Positions 8,271 to 17,198 of a DNA stretch of 34,665 nucleotides are shown piece by piece. The stretch is from Vibrio halioticoli NBRC 102217 (GTDB taxonomy: Bacteria > Pseudomonadota > Gammaproteobacteria > Enterobacterales > Vibrionaceae). The position numbers and the translations under genes are program-made. The stretch is from NCBI RefSeq assembly GCF_000496695.1, contig NZ_BAUJ01000002.1:1-34665 (forward strand), written 5' to 3'. How positions within the stretch are numbered: the first letter of the stretch is position 1; every line of letters begins with the position of its first letter. The notes below the pieces were generated by a model. It did not search any database and was not told the DNA's origin. It worked only from the letters and a program-made list of their open reading frames with translations.

Positions 8271-9458
8271 ATGAGTGAACACTTTGATGTCGTGATTATT
8301 GGTGCCGGTGCCGCAGGTTTAATGTGTGCAGCAGAAGCCGGAAAACGGAATAAACGCGTGCTGGTGGTCGATCATGCCAAGAAGCCGGGCCGTAAAATCC
8401 TCATCTCTGGTGGCGGACGTTGTAATTTCAGTAACTACGATGTCTCTGCGGCTAACTTTATTTGTAGCAACCCGCACTTCGTAAAATCGGCATTGTCGCA
8501 ATACACCAATTGGGATTTTATCTCTATGGTAAGCAAGCACGGCATTGAATTTGAAGAGCGTGATCATGGACAACTGTTCTGTGTGGATACTGCCAAAGAT
8601 ATCGTCAAAATGTTGTTAGCAGAATGTCCTCCTGCATGGGTTCAATTCCGCTATCAAGTGGCAGTGACAGAGATTGAACAAGCAGAACAAGGCTTTACCC
8701 TTTTGGCTAATGGTGAGCCAATCCGCTGCGACTCTTTAGTTGTGGCAACGGGCGGCTTATCTATGCCCAAACTCGGAGCCACCCCATTTGGCTATCAAAT
8801 TGCTGAGCAGTTTGGCCTAGATGTGATACCGACCACCGCAGGCTTGGTGCCATTTACCTTGCACAAACAAGACAAGCTGGATTTTAGCGAACTCTCTGGC
8901 ATTGCTATCCCTGCAGAAATCACCGCCGAAAATGGCACCGTTTTCAAAGAAGCATTGCTGTTTACTCATCGTGGTCTGTCTGGCCCTGCGGTACTGCAAA
9001 TCTCCTCTTATTGGCGCGCAGGACAAAAAGTGACCGTCAACCTTGTGCCAGAAGCCGATATCGCAGAGTTACTGGCTCAAAGTCGAGAAAGCCATCCCAA
9101 CCAATCGCTGAAAAATGTCTTAGCCAAAGTGCTGCCTAAGCGCCTGATTGAAGTATTGATGGAGCGTAAGCTATTTACCGATAAGCCACTAAAGCAGTTG
9201 AACCATAAAGAATACGATCAAATCATTGAGGCCCTAGAAGGCTGGCAAATAGTACCTAATGGCACTGAAGGTTATCGCACTGCGGAAGTCACTTTAGGTG
9301 GCGTCAATACCGATCATCTGTCCTCTAAAACTATGGAGTGCAAAACCATTCCTGGTTTGTACTTTATCGGTGAAGTGATGGATGTGACTGGTTGGTTAGG
9401 AGGGTTCAATTTTTGTTGGTGCTGGAGCTCAGGTTATGTAGCTGGTCAGCATGTGTAA
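8271..9458 (+). CDS. yhiN: HI0933/YhiN-family FAD-dependent oxidoreductase
   Basis: The 395-residue product is a flavoprotein of the HI0933 family, whose physiological substrate is not established. The N-terminal FAD Rossmann motif is VVIIGAGAAGLMCAAEAG, followed by the family signature GRKILISGGGRCNFSN. The middle blocks LVVATGGLSMPKLGATPFGYQIA and LLFTHRGLSGPAVLQISSYW, and the C-terminal TLGGVNTDHLSSKTME with GEVMDVTGWLGGFNFCWCWSSGYVAG (FAD-contacting), are all present. Its length matches E. coli YhiN (about 400). In E. coli yhiN also sits near uspB, so this is conserved neighbourhood. It is transcribed alone behind a terminator. Confidence 0.92.
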   Translation: MSEHFDVVIIGAGAAGLMCAAEAGKRNKRVLVVDHAKKPGRKILISGGGRCNFSNYDVSAANFICSNPHFVKSALSQYTNWDFISMVSKHGIEFEERDHGQLFCVDTAKDIVKMLLAECPPAWVQFRYQVAVTEIEQAEQGFTLLANGEPIRCDSLVVATGGLSMPKLGATPFGYQIAEQFGLDVIPTTAGLVPFTLHKQDKLDFSELSGIAIPAEITAENGTVFKEALLFTHRGLSGPAVLQISSYWRAGQKVTVNLVPEADIAELLAQSRESHPNQSLKNVLAKVLPKRLIEVLMERKLFTDKPLKQLNHKEYDQIIEALEGWQIVPNGTEGYRTAEVTLGGVNTDHLSSKTMECKTIPGLYFIGEVMDVTGWLGGFNFCWCWSSGYVAGQHV

Positions 9459-9480
9459 TTATTTTTGATGTCATTGAAAT

Positions 9481-9521
9481 GAATTAACCCGGAGTTATAT
9501 AACAACTTAGTGGGTTAATTC
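9481..9521. terminator. Weak convergent hairpin after yhiN
   Basis: GAATTAACCC (9481-9490) and GGGTTAATTC (9512-9521) are perfect inverted arms around a 21-base AT-rich loop that itself contains the palindrome GTTATATAAC. The right arm lies inside the last codons of the minus-strand gene that ends at 9507. No T-run follows on either side, so termination would be weak. Confidence 0.35.
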
Positions 9522-9848
9522 TTGATAACGTTTTTCTGCGCGTTGCATTCTCATCTTTCGTTGCTCAACGTGCATTTTTAGCTCGTTAAGCGCAAGGTTA
9601 TTGGCTTGTTGTTGGGCTGGGTTTTGACGGTTCATGTCGGCAATTTTGTGCATGAATTCAGCGTGTAATCTTTGGTAGCTGATTTGTGCGTGTCGATACT
9701 CTTCTGCCCAGTAATGGGTTTCTTTTAAGTACTGAGTGATCTCTTCTGAAGCTTTATCGCTGCTATTTGGTGTTTTCTTCTTTAGGATTTGTATGGCACC
9801 TAAACTTACGCTGGAAACTGCCAATACTGAGTACATCAAAACCATCAT
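9507..9848 (-). CDS. Small membrane-anchored coiled-coil protein, function unknown
   Basis: I do not recognise this protein. From the ATG at 9848 it has 113 residues: an N-terminal hydrophobic helix (MMVLMYSVLAVSSVSLGAIQIL), a short basic stretch KKKTP, then a long helical region rich in Gln, Glu, Lys and Arg (EEITQYLKETHYWAEEYRHA through RMQRAEKRYQELTH) likely to form a coiled coil. The topology suggests an inner-membrane anchor with a soluble helix. I prefer 9848 because GAGGTG lies 7 bases upstream; a start at 9896 adds 16 Cys-containing residues without a ribosome-binding site. It stands alone between yhiN and hmgA. Confidence 0.6.
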   Translation of the reverse strand: MMVLMYSVLAVSSVSLGAIQILKKKTPNSSDKASEEITQYLKETHYWAEEYRHAQISYQRLHAEFMHKIADMNRQNPAQQQANNLALNELKMHVEQRKMRMQRAEKRYQELTH

Positions 9849-10194
9849 CGCGAAACACCTCATATTACAACTTTGCGCGGATGGGCATTCTGCCATTGAT
9901 TAATCTTTAATCAAAAGGGTTGTCGAGTAATGTTATTTCTCATTTTTATGCGCATTGAGCATAAGAGTCTTGAATGAGTTCATCTTTATACTGAGTTTAC
10001 GTGAGACTCAGCAGTTAATGTTCATCTTAACTTGTTATATTTGGTGTACTTTTAGTTTATTAACAATTGTTTCTATGGCGTTGTAATTGGGGGGGAATGT
10101 TCGTACTCTGCTCAGTTACGTTGTTTGTACGATAAAAATGGATTGCACTAGGGAAGGAATCTGCGCAATTTGCGACAACCCTAAAGTGAGAAAT
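9849..10194. other. Intergenic region upstream of hmgA
   Basis: About 346 bases between the divergent unknown gene and the preferred hmgA start. It holds a small hairpin (CTGAGT 9991-9996 with ACTCAG 10006-10011), an AT-rich stretch, and a run of seven G at 10089-10095. A 12-codon frame (10097-10135) starts right after the G run and ends 2 bases before the in-frame ATG at 10138, an alternative hmgA start. No clear promoter was identified. Confidence 0.5.
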
Positions 10195-11457
10195 ATGCCT
10201 AAATTAAATCTACACCGACCTGATCACACTTCATCACTCAGTTCAGATCTCGACTCCTCACTGCGTAATGAGGCTCTGCAACCTCACTTTGAGCCTCCAA
10301 CGACAAAACTGACCAAGAGTCCTTATTTAACAGAAAAAAATGTTCAGCGACGTTGGGCGACTCTTGATAATGATGACGCACAGCAGCACCTGTTGGATGA
10401 GCATACCCAGCAGCACATGTTGACGTATGCGAAGAATATTGAGCACTTTATCGGTACGGTAAAAATGCCAGTGGGTATGGCGGGCCCTTTGCGTGTGAAC
10501 GGGCTATTTGCTAAGCAAGATTTTTTGGTGCCTTTGGCAACCACTGAAGCAGCATTAGTCGCCTCATACAACCGAGGTTCACAACTGTTGACCGCCGCTG
10601 GTGGCGCTAGTGCGATGCTACTTAATGAAGGTGTTACTCGTACACCGGCTTTTGCTTTCTTTGATCTTAGCCAAGCAGGGCAATTTGTGGCTTGGGTTGT
10701 GACTCAGTATGCCACCTTCAAATCTATTGCCGAGCAAACCACCTCTCATGGGAAACTAACGGATATTAGCGTTAGCATTGAAGGTAATCATGTGTACTTG
10801 GTGTTTGAATTCCTAACGGGTGATGCATCGGGGCAGAATATGGTGACTATCGCCACCAATGCGGTACTTGAGTATATTTTACAGCATACGCCGGTTGAGC
10901 CTGAGCATGCGTTTCTTGATGGTAATCTTTCTGGCGACAAAAAAGCCAATGCGCAAACCTTGCGTAGTGTGCGAGGCAAAAAAGTGACCGCAGAAGCGCA
11001 TATTCCAGCAGCTCTTATTGAAAAGTACCTACATACGACGCCTGAAAAAATGATGCAATTTGCTCAAATTACCACTGTGGGCGGTGCGCTCAGTGGCACG
11101 ATTGGTATCAATGCACATTATGCCAATGCATTGGCTGCTTTATACATTGCTTGTGGTCAAGATGCTGCGTGTGTTGCTGAATCTGCGGTGGGTATGACAA
11201 GACTCGAAGTGGATAAAAATGGCGACCTGTATGCCAGTGTTACCTTACCCAACTTGATGGTGGGTACCGTTGGTGGTGGTACAGGCCTGCCAAGTCAGAA
11301 AGCCTGTTTAGATTTAATGGGATTACATGGCAATGGTAAATCGCAAGCATTGGCTGAGGTAGCTGCCGCTCTTTGTTTAGCGGGTGAATTGTCTATTGTG
11401 GGCGCTTTTTGTGCTGGGCACTTTTCTCGTGCCCATCATAAATTAGCGCGTAAATAA
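10195..11457 (+). CDS. hmgA: Hydroxymethylglutaryl-CoA reductase
   Basis: The enzyme reduces HMG-CoA to mevalonate with NAD(P)H. Catalytic signatures of class I reductases are present: Glu in PLATTEAAL, Lys in NLSGDKKANAQ, Asp in CGQDAACVAES, and the C-terminal His in GHFSRAHHK. The glycine-rich GTVGGGTGLPSQ near the C-terminus and PVGMAGPLRVNG near the N-terminus are also family blocks. The start is uncertain: ATG 10195 gives 420 residues, which fits bacterial homologues, while ATG 10138 and TTG 10087 would add a Cys-containing leader (CTREGICAIC); none has a strong ribosome-binding site. Most gammaproteobacteria make isoprenoids by the MEP route, so this gene suggests a separate use or transfer. 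It ends 11 bases from the convergent transporter gene. Confidence 0.9.
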   Translation: MPKLNLHRPDHTSSLSSDLDSSLRNEALQPHFEPPTTKLTKSPYLTEKNVQRRWATLDNDDAQQHLLDEHTQQHMLTYAKNIEHFIGTVKMPVGMAGPLRVNGLFAKQDFLVPLATTEAALVASYNRGSQLLTAAGGASAMLLNEGVTRTPAFAFFDLSQAGQFVAWVVTQYATFKSIAEQTTSHGKLTDISVSIEGNHVYLVFEFLTGDASGQNMVTIATNAVLEYILQHTPVEPEHAFLDGNLSGDKKANAQTLRSVRGKKVTAEAHIPAALIEKYLHTTPEKMMQFAQITTVGGALSGTIGINAHYANALAALYIACGQDAACVAESAVGMTRLEVDKNGDLYASVTLPNLMVGTVGGGTGLPSQKACLDLMGLHGNGKSQALAEVAAALCLAGELSIVGAFCAGHFSRAHHKLARK

Positions 11458-11468
11458 TCGATAAGCGA

Positions 11469-12371
11469 TTAAGTCTGTCGTTGCTGAGGCGGACGTTTTG
11501 CTCGTTTTAGTTGCTGGATAATCAGTCCAGCAACTATTAATACTAAGCCAAATAGGGTAGAAGGATGAATTTCCTCGCCTAAAATATTGGCCAGCAACAA
11601 CAAAGAGATAAACGGCGAGATAAAAATTAGGTTACTAATTTTTGCAGTGTTTTGAGTCGCTTTGAGTGCGCCCAACCACAATACAAAAGTGATCCCCATT
11701 TCAAATAGACCAACATAAGTGACGGCCAACCATCCTTTGCTGCTCATTTGCCAAGTGGCACCCTCCCAAATTGATAAAGCGATAGCCAGTGGTATTGCCA
11801 CTAAAAACCCAAGCAATACCGCCACCACAGGGTCAGCTTTGTTTTTGGCGTTTAAAATCCAATATCCAGCCCACAATAAAGTAGATAACAGTGCTAATGC
11901 GACACCTGCTGGGCTGGAAAAGTGCATCCCTAAAATGTCCCCTTGGGTGGCAATGACCACTACTCCCAGGTAACCAAACAGACAAGCTAGCCAATCTTGA
12001 GGGCGTATTTTTTGCCCTAAAAAGAGAGCGGCCATTAATGTCAGTGTAATAGCCCAACTGTAGTTTATGGGTTGAGCTTGTGAGGCAGGTAAAAGGTCAT
12101 AGGCTTTAAATAAAATAAGATAATAAGCCAGAGGGTTAATCAGCCCTAGCATCAGATAATAAAAAGGATTCGCCACAAAAGTGCGGACAATGAGGTGGGT
12201 TTTGTTTTGCAGTATGCACACGATTAGCAGTGCGATTGCTGAAACAATACTGGCACAAGTTAGCATTTGAATTGGCGTGAACTCGGCTAACGTCAGCTTA
12301 AATGCGGTTGCAACCGTTGACCAAAGTAATACGGCACTGAGTCCTAAAATAAGAGCTTTACGTTCATTCAT
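11469..12371 (-). CDS. EamA-family drug/metabolite transporter
   Basis: The 300-residue protein has about ten hydrophobic helices arranged as two EamA repeats, the DMT-superfamily fold of inner-membrane exporters. Repeat one starts ALILGLSAVLLWSTVATAFKLTLAEFTPIQM, and repeat two starts at about residue 153 with AGVALALLSTLLWAGYWILNAKNK. Typical features are the conserved Trp-Ser and Pro-containing first helix, and the EEIHPSTLFGLVLIVAGLIIQQLKR ending with a positive tail. The substrate cannot be told from sequence. It faces hmgA with an 11-base gap and no clear terminator, so the two transcripts may overlap. A GGAG lies 13 bases before the ATG, which is rather distant. Confidence 0.85.
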   Translation of the reverse strand: MNERKALILGLSAVLLWSTVATAFKLTLAEFTPIQMLTCASIVSAIALLIVCILQNKTHLIVRTFVANPFYYLMLGLINPLAYYLILFKAYDLLPASQAQPINYSWAITLTLMAALFLGQKIRPQDWLACLFGYLGVVVIATQGDILGMHFSSPAGVALALLSTLLWAGYWILNAKNKADPVVAVLLGFLVAIPLAIALSIWEGATWQMSSKGWLAVTYVGLFEMGITFVLWLGALKATQNTAKISNLIFISPFISLLLLANILGEEIHPSTLFGLVLIVAGLIIQQLKRAKRPPQQRQT

Positions 12372-12625
12372 TAAGGGCTTTAAAGCTCCAGCAAGTTGAG
12401 GGAATCAAACAGAGCTTAGTCTATAGATTTTGTGGTTATGCGCCAATCTTCAATTGAAGTGGCTAGATAGTAAAGTAACAAGATGAGGTGCTGTTGATGT
12501 ATTTATTCACAGTTATGCAACTTCAATAAAATTGAGCGTATTTCAACAAAGACAAGCGTTGATGTATAAAGTAGACTTGTTGGTTCGTTTGCAACTAGAT
12601 TTGCGAGCGTGGTAGGGAGGTGTGC
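12372..12625. other. Intergenic region between eamA-type gene and ubiE
   Basis: This AT-rich stretch carries divergent promoter DNA. A plausible plus-strand promoter is TTCAAC (12542-12547), 17 bases, TATAAA (12565-12570), giving a start near 12577 and a leader of about 110 bases for ubiE. A small palindrome CTTCAATTGAAG lies around 12448-12459. No RNA gene was recognised. Confidence 0.35.
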
Positions 12626-12685
12626 TTGAAGTTAATGGCTTTTTGTCATATCTCTCTGAAATATGAATTCAGAGATAGAACATAG
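12626..12685 (+). CDS. Possible 19-residue leader peptide in front of ubiE
   Basis: A TTG codon at 12626 has a strong ribosome-binding site, AGGGAGG at 12614-12620, five bases upstream. The frame runs 19 codons (encoding [19 protein letters not shown] if TTG is read as Met) and stops with TAG at 12683-12685, two bases before the ubiE ATG. That strong site otherwise has no gene to serve. The frame passes through a hairpin covering the ubiE ribosome-binding site, which suggests translational coupling. This is inference; the frame is short enough to occur by chance. Confidence 0.3.
   Translation: MKLMAFCHISLKYEFRDRT
12653..12675 (+). promoter_or_regulatory. Hairpin covering the ubiE ribosome-binding region
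   Basis: TCTCTGAA (12653-12660) pairs with TTCAGAGA (12668-12675) around a 7-base loop. The right arm holds AGAGA, the only purine-rich ribosome-binding candidate before the ubiE ATG at 12688. A ribosome translating the leader frame would open the hairpin. Confidence 0.4.
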
Positions 12686-12687
12686 AT

Positions 12688-13461
12688 ATGAGCGTTAAAG
12701 AACCCCTAGAACAAACCTCACAAGACACTACCCATTTTGGTTTTAAGACCGTTGCTAAAAATGAAAAGGTAACTAAAGTGGCCGAGGTTTTTCATTCGGT
12801 TGCCAGTAAATATGACCTGATGAACGATTTGATGTCGGGTGGTATTCATCGCTTATGGAAACGTTTCACTATTGATTGTAGTGGTGCACGTTCAGGGCAG
12901 AAGATACTTGATCTCGGTGGCGGCACTGGAGATCTTACCGCTAAGTTTTCACGTATAGTGGGTGATACAGGACATGTTGTTCTAGCTGATATCAACAATT
13001 CAATGCTGAATGTCGGTCGTGACAAATTAAGAAATACTGGCGTGGTAGGTAATGTTCATTACGTGCAAGCCAATGCTGAGGAATTACCATTCCCAGATGA
13101 TTACTTTGACTGCATTACCATTAGCTTTTGCCTACGTAATGTAACGGACAAAGACAAAGCTTTGCGCTCAATGTACCGAGTGCTTAAGCCCGGTGGTCGT
13201 TTATTGGTACTTGAGTTTTCTAAACCAATCTTCTCGCCACTTTCTAAGATTTACGATGCCTATTCGTTTCACATCCTACCGAAAGTAGGGGGCATCATCG
13301 CCAACGATAAAGAAAGCTATCGTTACCTTGCTGAATCGATCCGTATGCACCCAGACCAAGAAACATTAGAAGGTATGATGCAAAACGCAGGATTTGAGCA
13401 AACCACCTATTACAACCTAACCGGTGGCATTGTTGCTTTGCACCGTGGTTACAAATTTTAG
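12688..13461 (+). CDS. ubiE: Ubiquinone/menaquinone methyltransferase
   Basis: UbiE is the SAM-dependent C-methyltransferase of ubiquinone and menaquinone synthesis. The 257-residue protein has the signature [29 protein letters not shown] motif [15 protein letters not shown] (the usual Ala in LAGGTGD is Gly here), the [24 protein letters not shown] block, and the ending [15 protein letters not shown] shared with E. coli. It heads a probable ubiE-ubiJ-ubiB-tatABC unit, with only 12 bases before ubiJ. The ribosome-binding site is weak and lies in a hairpin, as described for the leader. Confidence 0.97.
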   Translation: MSVKEPLEQTSQDTTHFGFKTVAKNEKVTKVAEVFHSVASKYDLMNDLMSGGIHRLWKRFTIDCSGARSGQKILDLGGGTGDLTAKFSRIVGDTGHVVLADINNSMLNVGRDKLRNTGVVGNVHYVQANAEELPFPDDYFDCITISFCLRNVTDKDKALRSMYRVLKPGGRLLVLEFSKPIFSPLSKIYDAYSFHILPKVGGIIANDKESYRYLAESIRMHPDQETLEGMMQNAGFEQTTYYNLTGGIVALHRGYKF

Positions 13462-13473
13462 TGGAACACTTTA

Positions 13474-14082
13474 ATGCCCATTGATTCTTTAGTAACAGCA
13501 GCTGTTGAGTTTTCTTTTAATTCGCTGATAAAACAGCAACCTGAAAGTCAAAAACAATTAGCTCGTATGAAAGGCTCGACTATTCGTTTGAATTTAAAAG
13601 AGCTGAATAAAAGTCTGATTTTTGTTTGTAGCCAACAAATTGATGTGTTGGCAGCATTTGAGGGGACTCCGGATTGTGAGTTGACCTTAAGTCTTACTGC
13701 GCTACGCGATTTACAGCAACAGGCCAACATTAACGAGCTCTTTAAACAAGACAAACTGTCTGTTGCTGGAGATATGCAAGTAGGGCAACAGTTTGCGACT
13801 TTGATGCAGTTGAGTAAGCCAGATATAGCAGAGATTCTGTCTAAGGTTGTTGGTGATGTTGCCGCTCACACGCTCGTGTCAGGAGCAAAAAGCGGACTGT
13901 CATTTCTACAAAGTAGTGCGCAAAAACACACCACTCACCTTAAACACGTTATTACTGAAGAGTGGGAATTAGCCCCTTCACCGTTGGCGGTAGCCAACTT
14001 CTGCGATCAAGTGGACGATGTGCAAGCTAAGTTAGTTTCTCTTGAGCAACGCCTAGCGCGTTTAACGGAGAGCCAGCAATGA
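13474..14082 (+). CDS. ubiJ: Ubiquinone biosynthesis accessory factor UbiJ
   Basis: The 202-residue product matches UbiJ (formerly YigP) in place and length. It has an SCP2-type lipid-binding domain in the N-terminal half (about residues 15-115, including [45 protein letters not shown]), and a C-terminal helical coil ([36 protein letters not shown]). In E. coli UbiJ works with UbiK in a soluble complex handling hydrophobic ubiquinone intermediates. Its stop overlaps the ubiB start by four bases (ATGA), which indicates translational coupling. In E. coli an RNA (EsrE) has been reported from the 3' part of this gene; I cannot judge whether it exists here. Confidence 0.93.
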   Translation: MPIDSLVTAAVEFSFNSLIKQQPESQKQLARMKGSTIRLNLKELNKSLIFVCSQQIDVLAAFEGTPDCELTLSLTALRDLQQQANINELFKQDKLSVAGDMQVGQQFATLMQLSKPDIAEILSKVVGDVAAHTLVSGAKSGLSFLQSSAQKHTTHLKHVITEEWELAPSPLAVANFCDQVDDVQAKLVSLEQRLARLTESQQ

Positions 14083-15713
14083 CTCCTTCTGAGCTAAAGC
14101 GTTTATACCAGATTACTCGCGTTAAACTTGAATATGGGCTCGATGAGCTAATACCTGAGCATGATCTGGCTAAGTTTCCTCGCTTAGCTCGCAAGGCACT
14201 GTTTTGGATAAAGAATAAACATCCAGAAAAAGAGTTAGGTCATCGTCTGCGTTTGGCATTGCAAGATCTAGGTCCGGTTTGGATTAAGTTTGGGCAAATG
14301 ATGTCTACACGCCGCGATCTATTTCCTCCGCATATTGCCGATCAACTGGCACTGCTGCAAGATCGCGTAGACCCGTTTGAAGGGCATTTAGCAAAGAAGC
14401 ATATTGAGCTTGCTTTAGGTGGACCTGTAGAACAATGGTTTGATGATTTTGACATAGAATGTTTGGCATCAGCTTCGATTGCGCAAGTACATACTGCTAA
14501 ATTAAAAGATTCTGGACGGGAAATTGTTCTAAAAATTATTCGCCCAGATATCCGCCCTGTTATTGATGCCGACATTAAGCTGATGTTTCGCATGGCGAAA
14601 TTATTAGCAAGAGCGGTTCCTGAAGCGCGTAGGTTGAAACCTGTCGAGGTAGTTGCAGAGTATGAAAAGACCTTAATTGATGAGTTAGATCTACGCCGAG
14701 AAGCCGCCAATGCAATGCAACTGCGCCGCAATTTTGAAAATAGCGAAGAGCTGTATGTCCCTGAGATTATTCCTGATCTGAGCAGTAAAAATTTGATGGT
14801 GTCTGAACGCATCTATGGCATTCAAGTATCCGATATTGAAGGGTTAAAAAGCAACGGCACTAATATGAAGTTGCTCGCTGAACGTGGTGTGACCGTCTTT
14901 TTCACTCAGGTTTTCCGAGACAGCTTTTTTCATGCCGATATGCACCCAGGCAATGTCTTTGTGCAATATTCACATCCAGAGAATCCTCAATGGATTGGTT
15001 TAGATTGCGGTATTGTCGGAACACTTAACGCTGATGATAAGCGCTACTTGGCTGAAAACTTGCTGGCCTTCTTTAATCGAGACTATCGAAAAGTGGCTCA
15101 ACTGCATGTCGATTCTGGTTGGGTGCCTGCCGATACCAATGTGCAAGAGTTTGAGTTTGCGATTCGCATGGTGTGCGAACCTATATTTGCCAAACCACTG
15201 TGTGATATTTCGTTTGGCCATGTTTTGCTTAATCTATTTAACACAGCTCGTCGTTATAATATGGAAGTGCAACCACAACTGGTGTTGTTACAAAAGACCT
15301 TGTTGTATGTTGAAGGCTTAGGGCGACAGCTCTATCCGCAACTTGATTTATGGGCGACAGCGAAGCCATTTTTGGAAAAATGGATGGGACAGCAGGTGGG
15401 TCCACAAGCTGTGGTGAACTCAATTAAAGAGCGTGCACCATTTTGGGCGGAAAAATTACCCGAATTGCCTGAGCTACTTTATGACAACTTGAAGAGTAGT
15501 AAGAATTTGTCTCAAAAAGTCGAGAATTTATATGAGGGATATCGACAAACGAAGAGACAACACGCTACTGGCCAATTTATGTTTGGAATAGGGGCTACAT
15601 TTATCGTATGCTCGTCCATACTTTACGTTAATGATAACCCTTTGATTTCTTCAGGGGTTGGTGGTTTAGGATTGCTGGCTTGGATATTAAGTTGGTTTAC
15701 CTACCGTAAATGA
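14079..15713 (+). CDS. ubiB: UbiB, atypical kinase of ubiquinone biosynthesis
   Basis: This 544-residue member of the ABC1/ADCK/UbiB family is needed for aerobic ubiquinone synthesis, probably by mobilising membrane-bound intermediates with ATPase activity. The family KxGQ motif is in [17 protein letters not shown], the Ala-rich nucleotide loop is [13 protein letters not shown], the catalytic-loop-like segment is [12 protein letters not shown] and the DFG-like metal motif is IGLDCGIVG. Two C-terminal hydrophobic helices ([18 protein letters not shown] and [17 protein letters not shown]) anchor it in the inner membrane. The length fits E. coli UbiB (546). It overlaps ubiJ by 4 bases and precedes tatA by 36. 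Confidence 0.97.
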   Translation: MTPSELKRLYQITRVKLEYGLDELIPEHDLAKFPRLARKALFWIKNKHPEKELGHRLRLALQDLGPVWIKFGQMMSTRRDLFPPHIADQLALLQDRVDPFEGHLAKKHIELALGGPVEQWFDDFDIECLASASIAQVHTAKLKDSGREIVLKIIRPDIRPVIDADIKLMFRMAKLLARAVPEARRLKPVEVVAEYEKTLIDELDLRREAANAMQLRRNFENSEELYVPEIIPDLSSKNLMVSERIYGIQVSDIEGLKSNGTNMKLLAERGVTVFFTQVFRDSFFHADMHPGNVFVQYSHPENPQWIGLDCGIVGTLNADDKRYLAENLLAFFNRDYRKVAQLHVDSGWVPADTNVQEFEFAIRMVCEPIFAKPLCDISFGHVLLNLFNTARRYNMEVQPQLVLLQKTLLYVEGLGRQLYPQLDLWATAKPFLEKWMGQQVGPQAVVNSIKERAPFWAEKLPELPELLYDNLKSSKNLSQKVENLYEGYRQTKRQHATGQFMFGIGATFIVCSSILYVNDNPLISSGVGGLGLLAWILSWFTYRK

Positions 15714-15749
15714 TTATTTATATAAAAATAGATACAAGGGTTATTACAC

Positions 15750-16007
15750 ATGGGTGGAATTAGTATTTGGCAACTTTTAATCATTGCAGTGATCGTAGTT
15801 CTATTATTTGGAACTAAGAAATTGCGTGGTATTGGTGGCGATCTTGGCTCGGCAGTTAAAGGCTTCAAGAAAGCGATGTCTGAGGAAGAAGCAATCACTA
15901 AAGATGCTAAAGAGTCAAACGATGCAGATTTTGAAAAGAAAAATATTTCTGAGCAAAAAACTGCAGAGCAAAGCACTGAGAAGCAAAAAGATAAAGAGCA
16001 GGTTTAA
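15750..16007 (+). CDS. tatA: Twin-arginine translocase subunit TatA
   Basis: TatA forms the variable-size channel of the Tat system, which exports folded proteins across the inner membrane. The 85-residue protein has the usual layout: a short N-terminal membrane helix ([18 protein letters not shown]), the hinge [14 protein letters not shown], an amphipathic helix ([14 protein letters not shown]), and a polar Lys/Glu-rich tail. It is the first of tatA-tatB-tatC, in the same strand and order as E. coli, 36 bases behind ubiB, so readthrough transcription from the ubi genes is likely. Only a GGG lies upstream as a ribosome-binding site. Confidence 0.96.
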   Translation: MGGISIWQLLIIAVIVVLLFGTKKLRGIGGDLGSAVKGFKKAMSEEEAITKDAKESNDADFEKKNISEQKTAEQSTEKQKDKEQV

Positions 16008-16010
16008 TCC

Positions 16011-16349
16011 GTGTTCGATATTGGTTTTTGGGAGCTGATACTCATCTCCGTTTTGGGGCTGATTGTCTTGGGGCCTGAGCGTCTCCCTGTCGCTATTCGT
16101 AGTGTGGTTCGCTTTATTAATTCAGCAAAATCTATGGCAAATAATGTCAAAGATGAGTTGGATCATGAGCTCAAAATTCATGAACTTCAGGAAAACCTGA
16201 AAAAGGCAGAACAATTGGGGATGAAAGATATGTCTCCAGAGTTACGCCAATCTGTAGAAGAGCTAAAAGAAGCTGCACAAAGTGTTCAGCAACCCTACAA
16301 GTCTTCAACAAGCACCAAAGAGTCGTCTTCTCCTAAGTCACAAGATTAA
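16011..16349 (+). CDS. tatB: Twin-arginine translocase subunit TatB
   Basis: TatB, with TatC, forms the receptor for twin-arginine signal peptides. The 112-residue protein begins [32 protein letters not shown], where the helix and the LGPERLP hinge are diagnostic, followed by an amphipathic helix and a Ser/Lys-rich tail. The start is GTG at 16011, only three bases after the tatA stop. It is somewhat shorter than E. coli TatB (171), mostly through a shorter C-terminal tail, a variable region in the family. Confidence 0.95.
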   Translation: MFDIGFWELILISVLGLIVLGPERLPVAIRSVVRFINSAKSMANNVKDELDHELKIHELQENLKKAEQLGMKDMSPELRQSVEELKEAAQSVQQPYKSSTSTKESSSPKSQD

Positions 16350-16394
16350 TCAATAGGGGCACTGCCGCCCCTTTTGTCATTTATAGAGGTTTCT

Positions 16395-17141
16395 ATGTCT
16401 TCGGTTGATTCCAACCAGCCATTGATGAGCCATCTGATTGAGTTACGCACTCGTTTATTGCGCGCAATTAGTGCAGTGATGGTGGTGTTTCTATGCCTGA
16501 TTTATTTTTCGGGTCATATCTATGAGTTCGTATCGGCTCCTTTAATTGATCGTTTACCCGAAGGGGCAACGATGATTGCAACGGATGTCGCGTCACCGTT
16601 TTTTACGCCACTTAAACTGACTTTAATCGCTTCAGTGTTTCTCGCCGTTCCGTTTATCTTGTATCAAGTGTGGGCCTTTGTCGCACCAGGGTTGTATAAG
16701 CATGAGAAACGCTTAGTGATGCCACTGTTGTTCTCAAGCTCACTGTTATTTTACTGTGGTGTAGCATTTGCCTACTTTGTGGTATTCCCGCTAGTGTTTG
16801 GCTTTTTTACCGCGATATCGTTAGGTGGGGTTGAGTTTGCGACGGATATCTCCAGTTATCTCGACTTTGTTCTAGCGTTATTTTTAGCGTTCGGTATCGC
16901 ATTTGAAGTACCGGTCGCTATCATCTTGCTGTGTTGGACGGGAGCAACAGACGTGCAAACACTAAAAGCCAAGCGACCTTTTGTGGTTGTGGCCGCTTTT
17001 GTAATTGGCATGATGCTAACGCCGCCCGATATTATCTCTCAGACCTTGTTGGCTGTGCCAATGTTGCTGTTATTTGAAGTCGGCTTGTTCTTTGCGCGCT
17101 TCTATACTCGAAAAGATGAGGACGAAGAGCAAGCAGAATAG
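16395..17141 (+). CDS. tatC: Twin-arginine translocase subunit TatC
   Basis: TatC is the six-helix inner-membrane core that recognises the twin-arginine motif. The 248-residue product starts [25 protein letters not shown]; the HLxELRxR segment is the signature near the first helix. Other conserved blocks are the cytoplasmic-loop [10 protein letters not shown] and the later [24 protein letters not shown] chose ATG 16395 because AGAGG lies 7 bases upstream; an upstream in-frame ATG at 16374 would add seven residues. It ends the tat unit at a strong terminator. Confidence 0.96.
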   Translation: MSSVDSNQPLMSHLIELRTRLLRAISAVMVVFLCLIYFSGHIYEFVSAPLIDRLPEGATMIATDVASPFFTPLKLTLIASVFLAVPFILYQVWAFVAPGLYKHEKRLVMPLLFSSSLLFYCGVAFAYFVVFPLVFGFFTAISLGGVEFATDISSYLDFVLALFLAFGIAFEVPVAIILLCWTGATDVQTLKAKRPFVVVAAFVIGMMLTPPDIISQTLLAVPMLLLFEVGLFFARFYTRKDEDEEQAE

Positions 17142-17172
17142 ACTCTGCTTTCTCTTTCACTGAATAAATCAC

Positions 17173-17198
17173 AAAAAATCCCCGTTGGGGATTTTTTT
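17173..17198. terminator. Terminator shared by tatC and tatD
   Basis: TCCCC (17179-17183) and GGGGA (17187-17191) with a GTT loop are extended by A and T runs on both sides (six A, seven T). It is a symmetric intrinsic terminator between convergent tatC and the TatD-family gene, whose stop codon at 17197 lies at its edge. Confidence 0.9.

Noticed and set aside
10097..10135. 12-codon frame before hmgA starting after a G run
   Set aside because: The G run is only one or two bases from the ATG, too close to act as a ribosome-binding site, and the hmgA start itself is unsure.
14342..14812. 156-codon open frame antisense to ubiB
   Set aside because: It is the complement of a well-conserved coding region with no ribosome-binding site or recognisable product; its openness reflects ubiB codon use.
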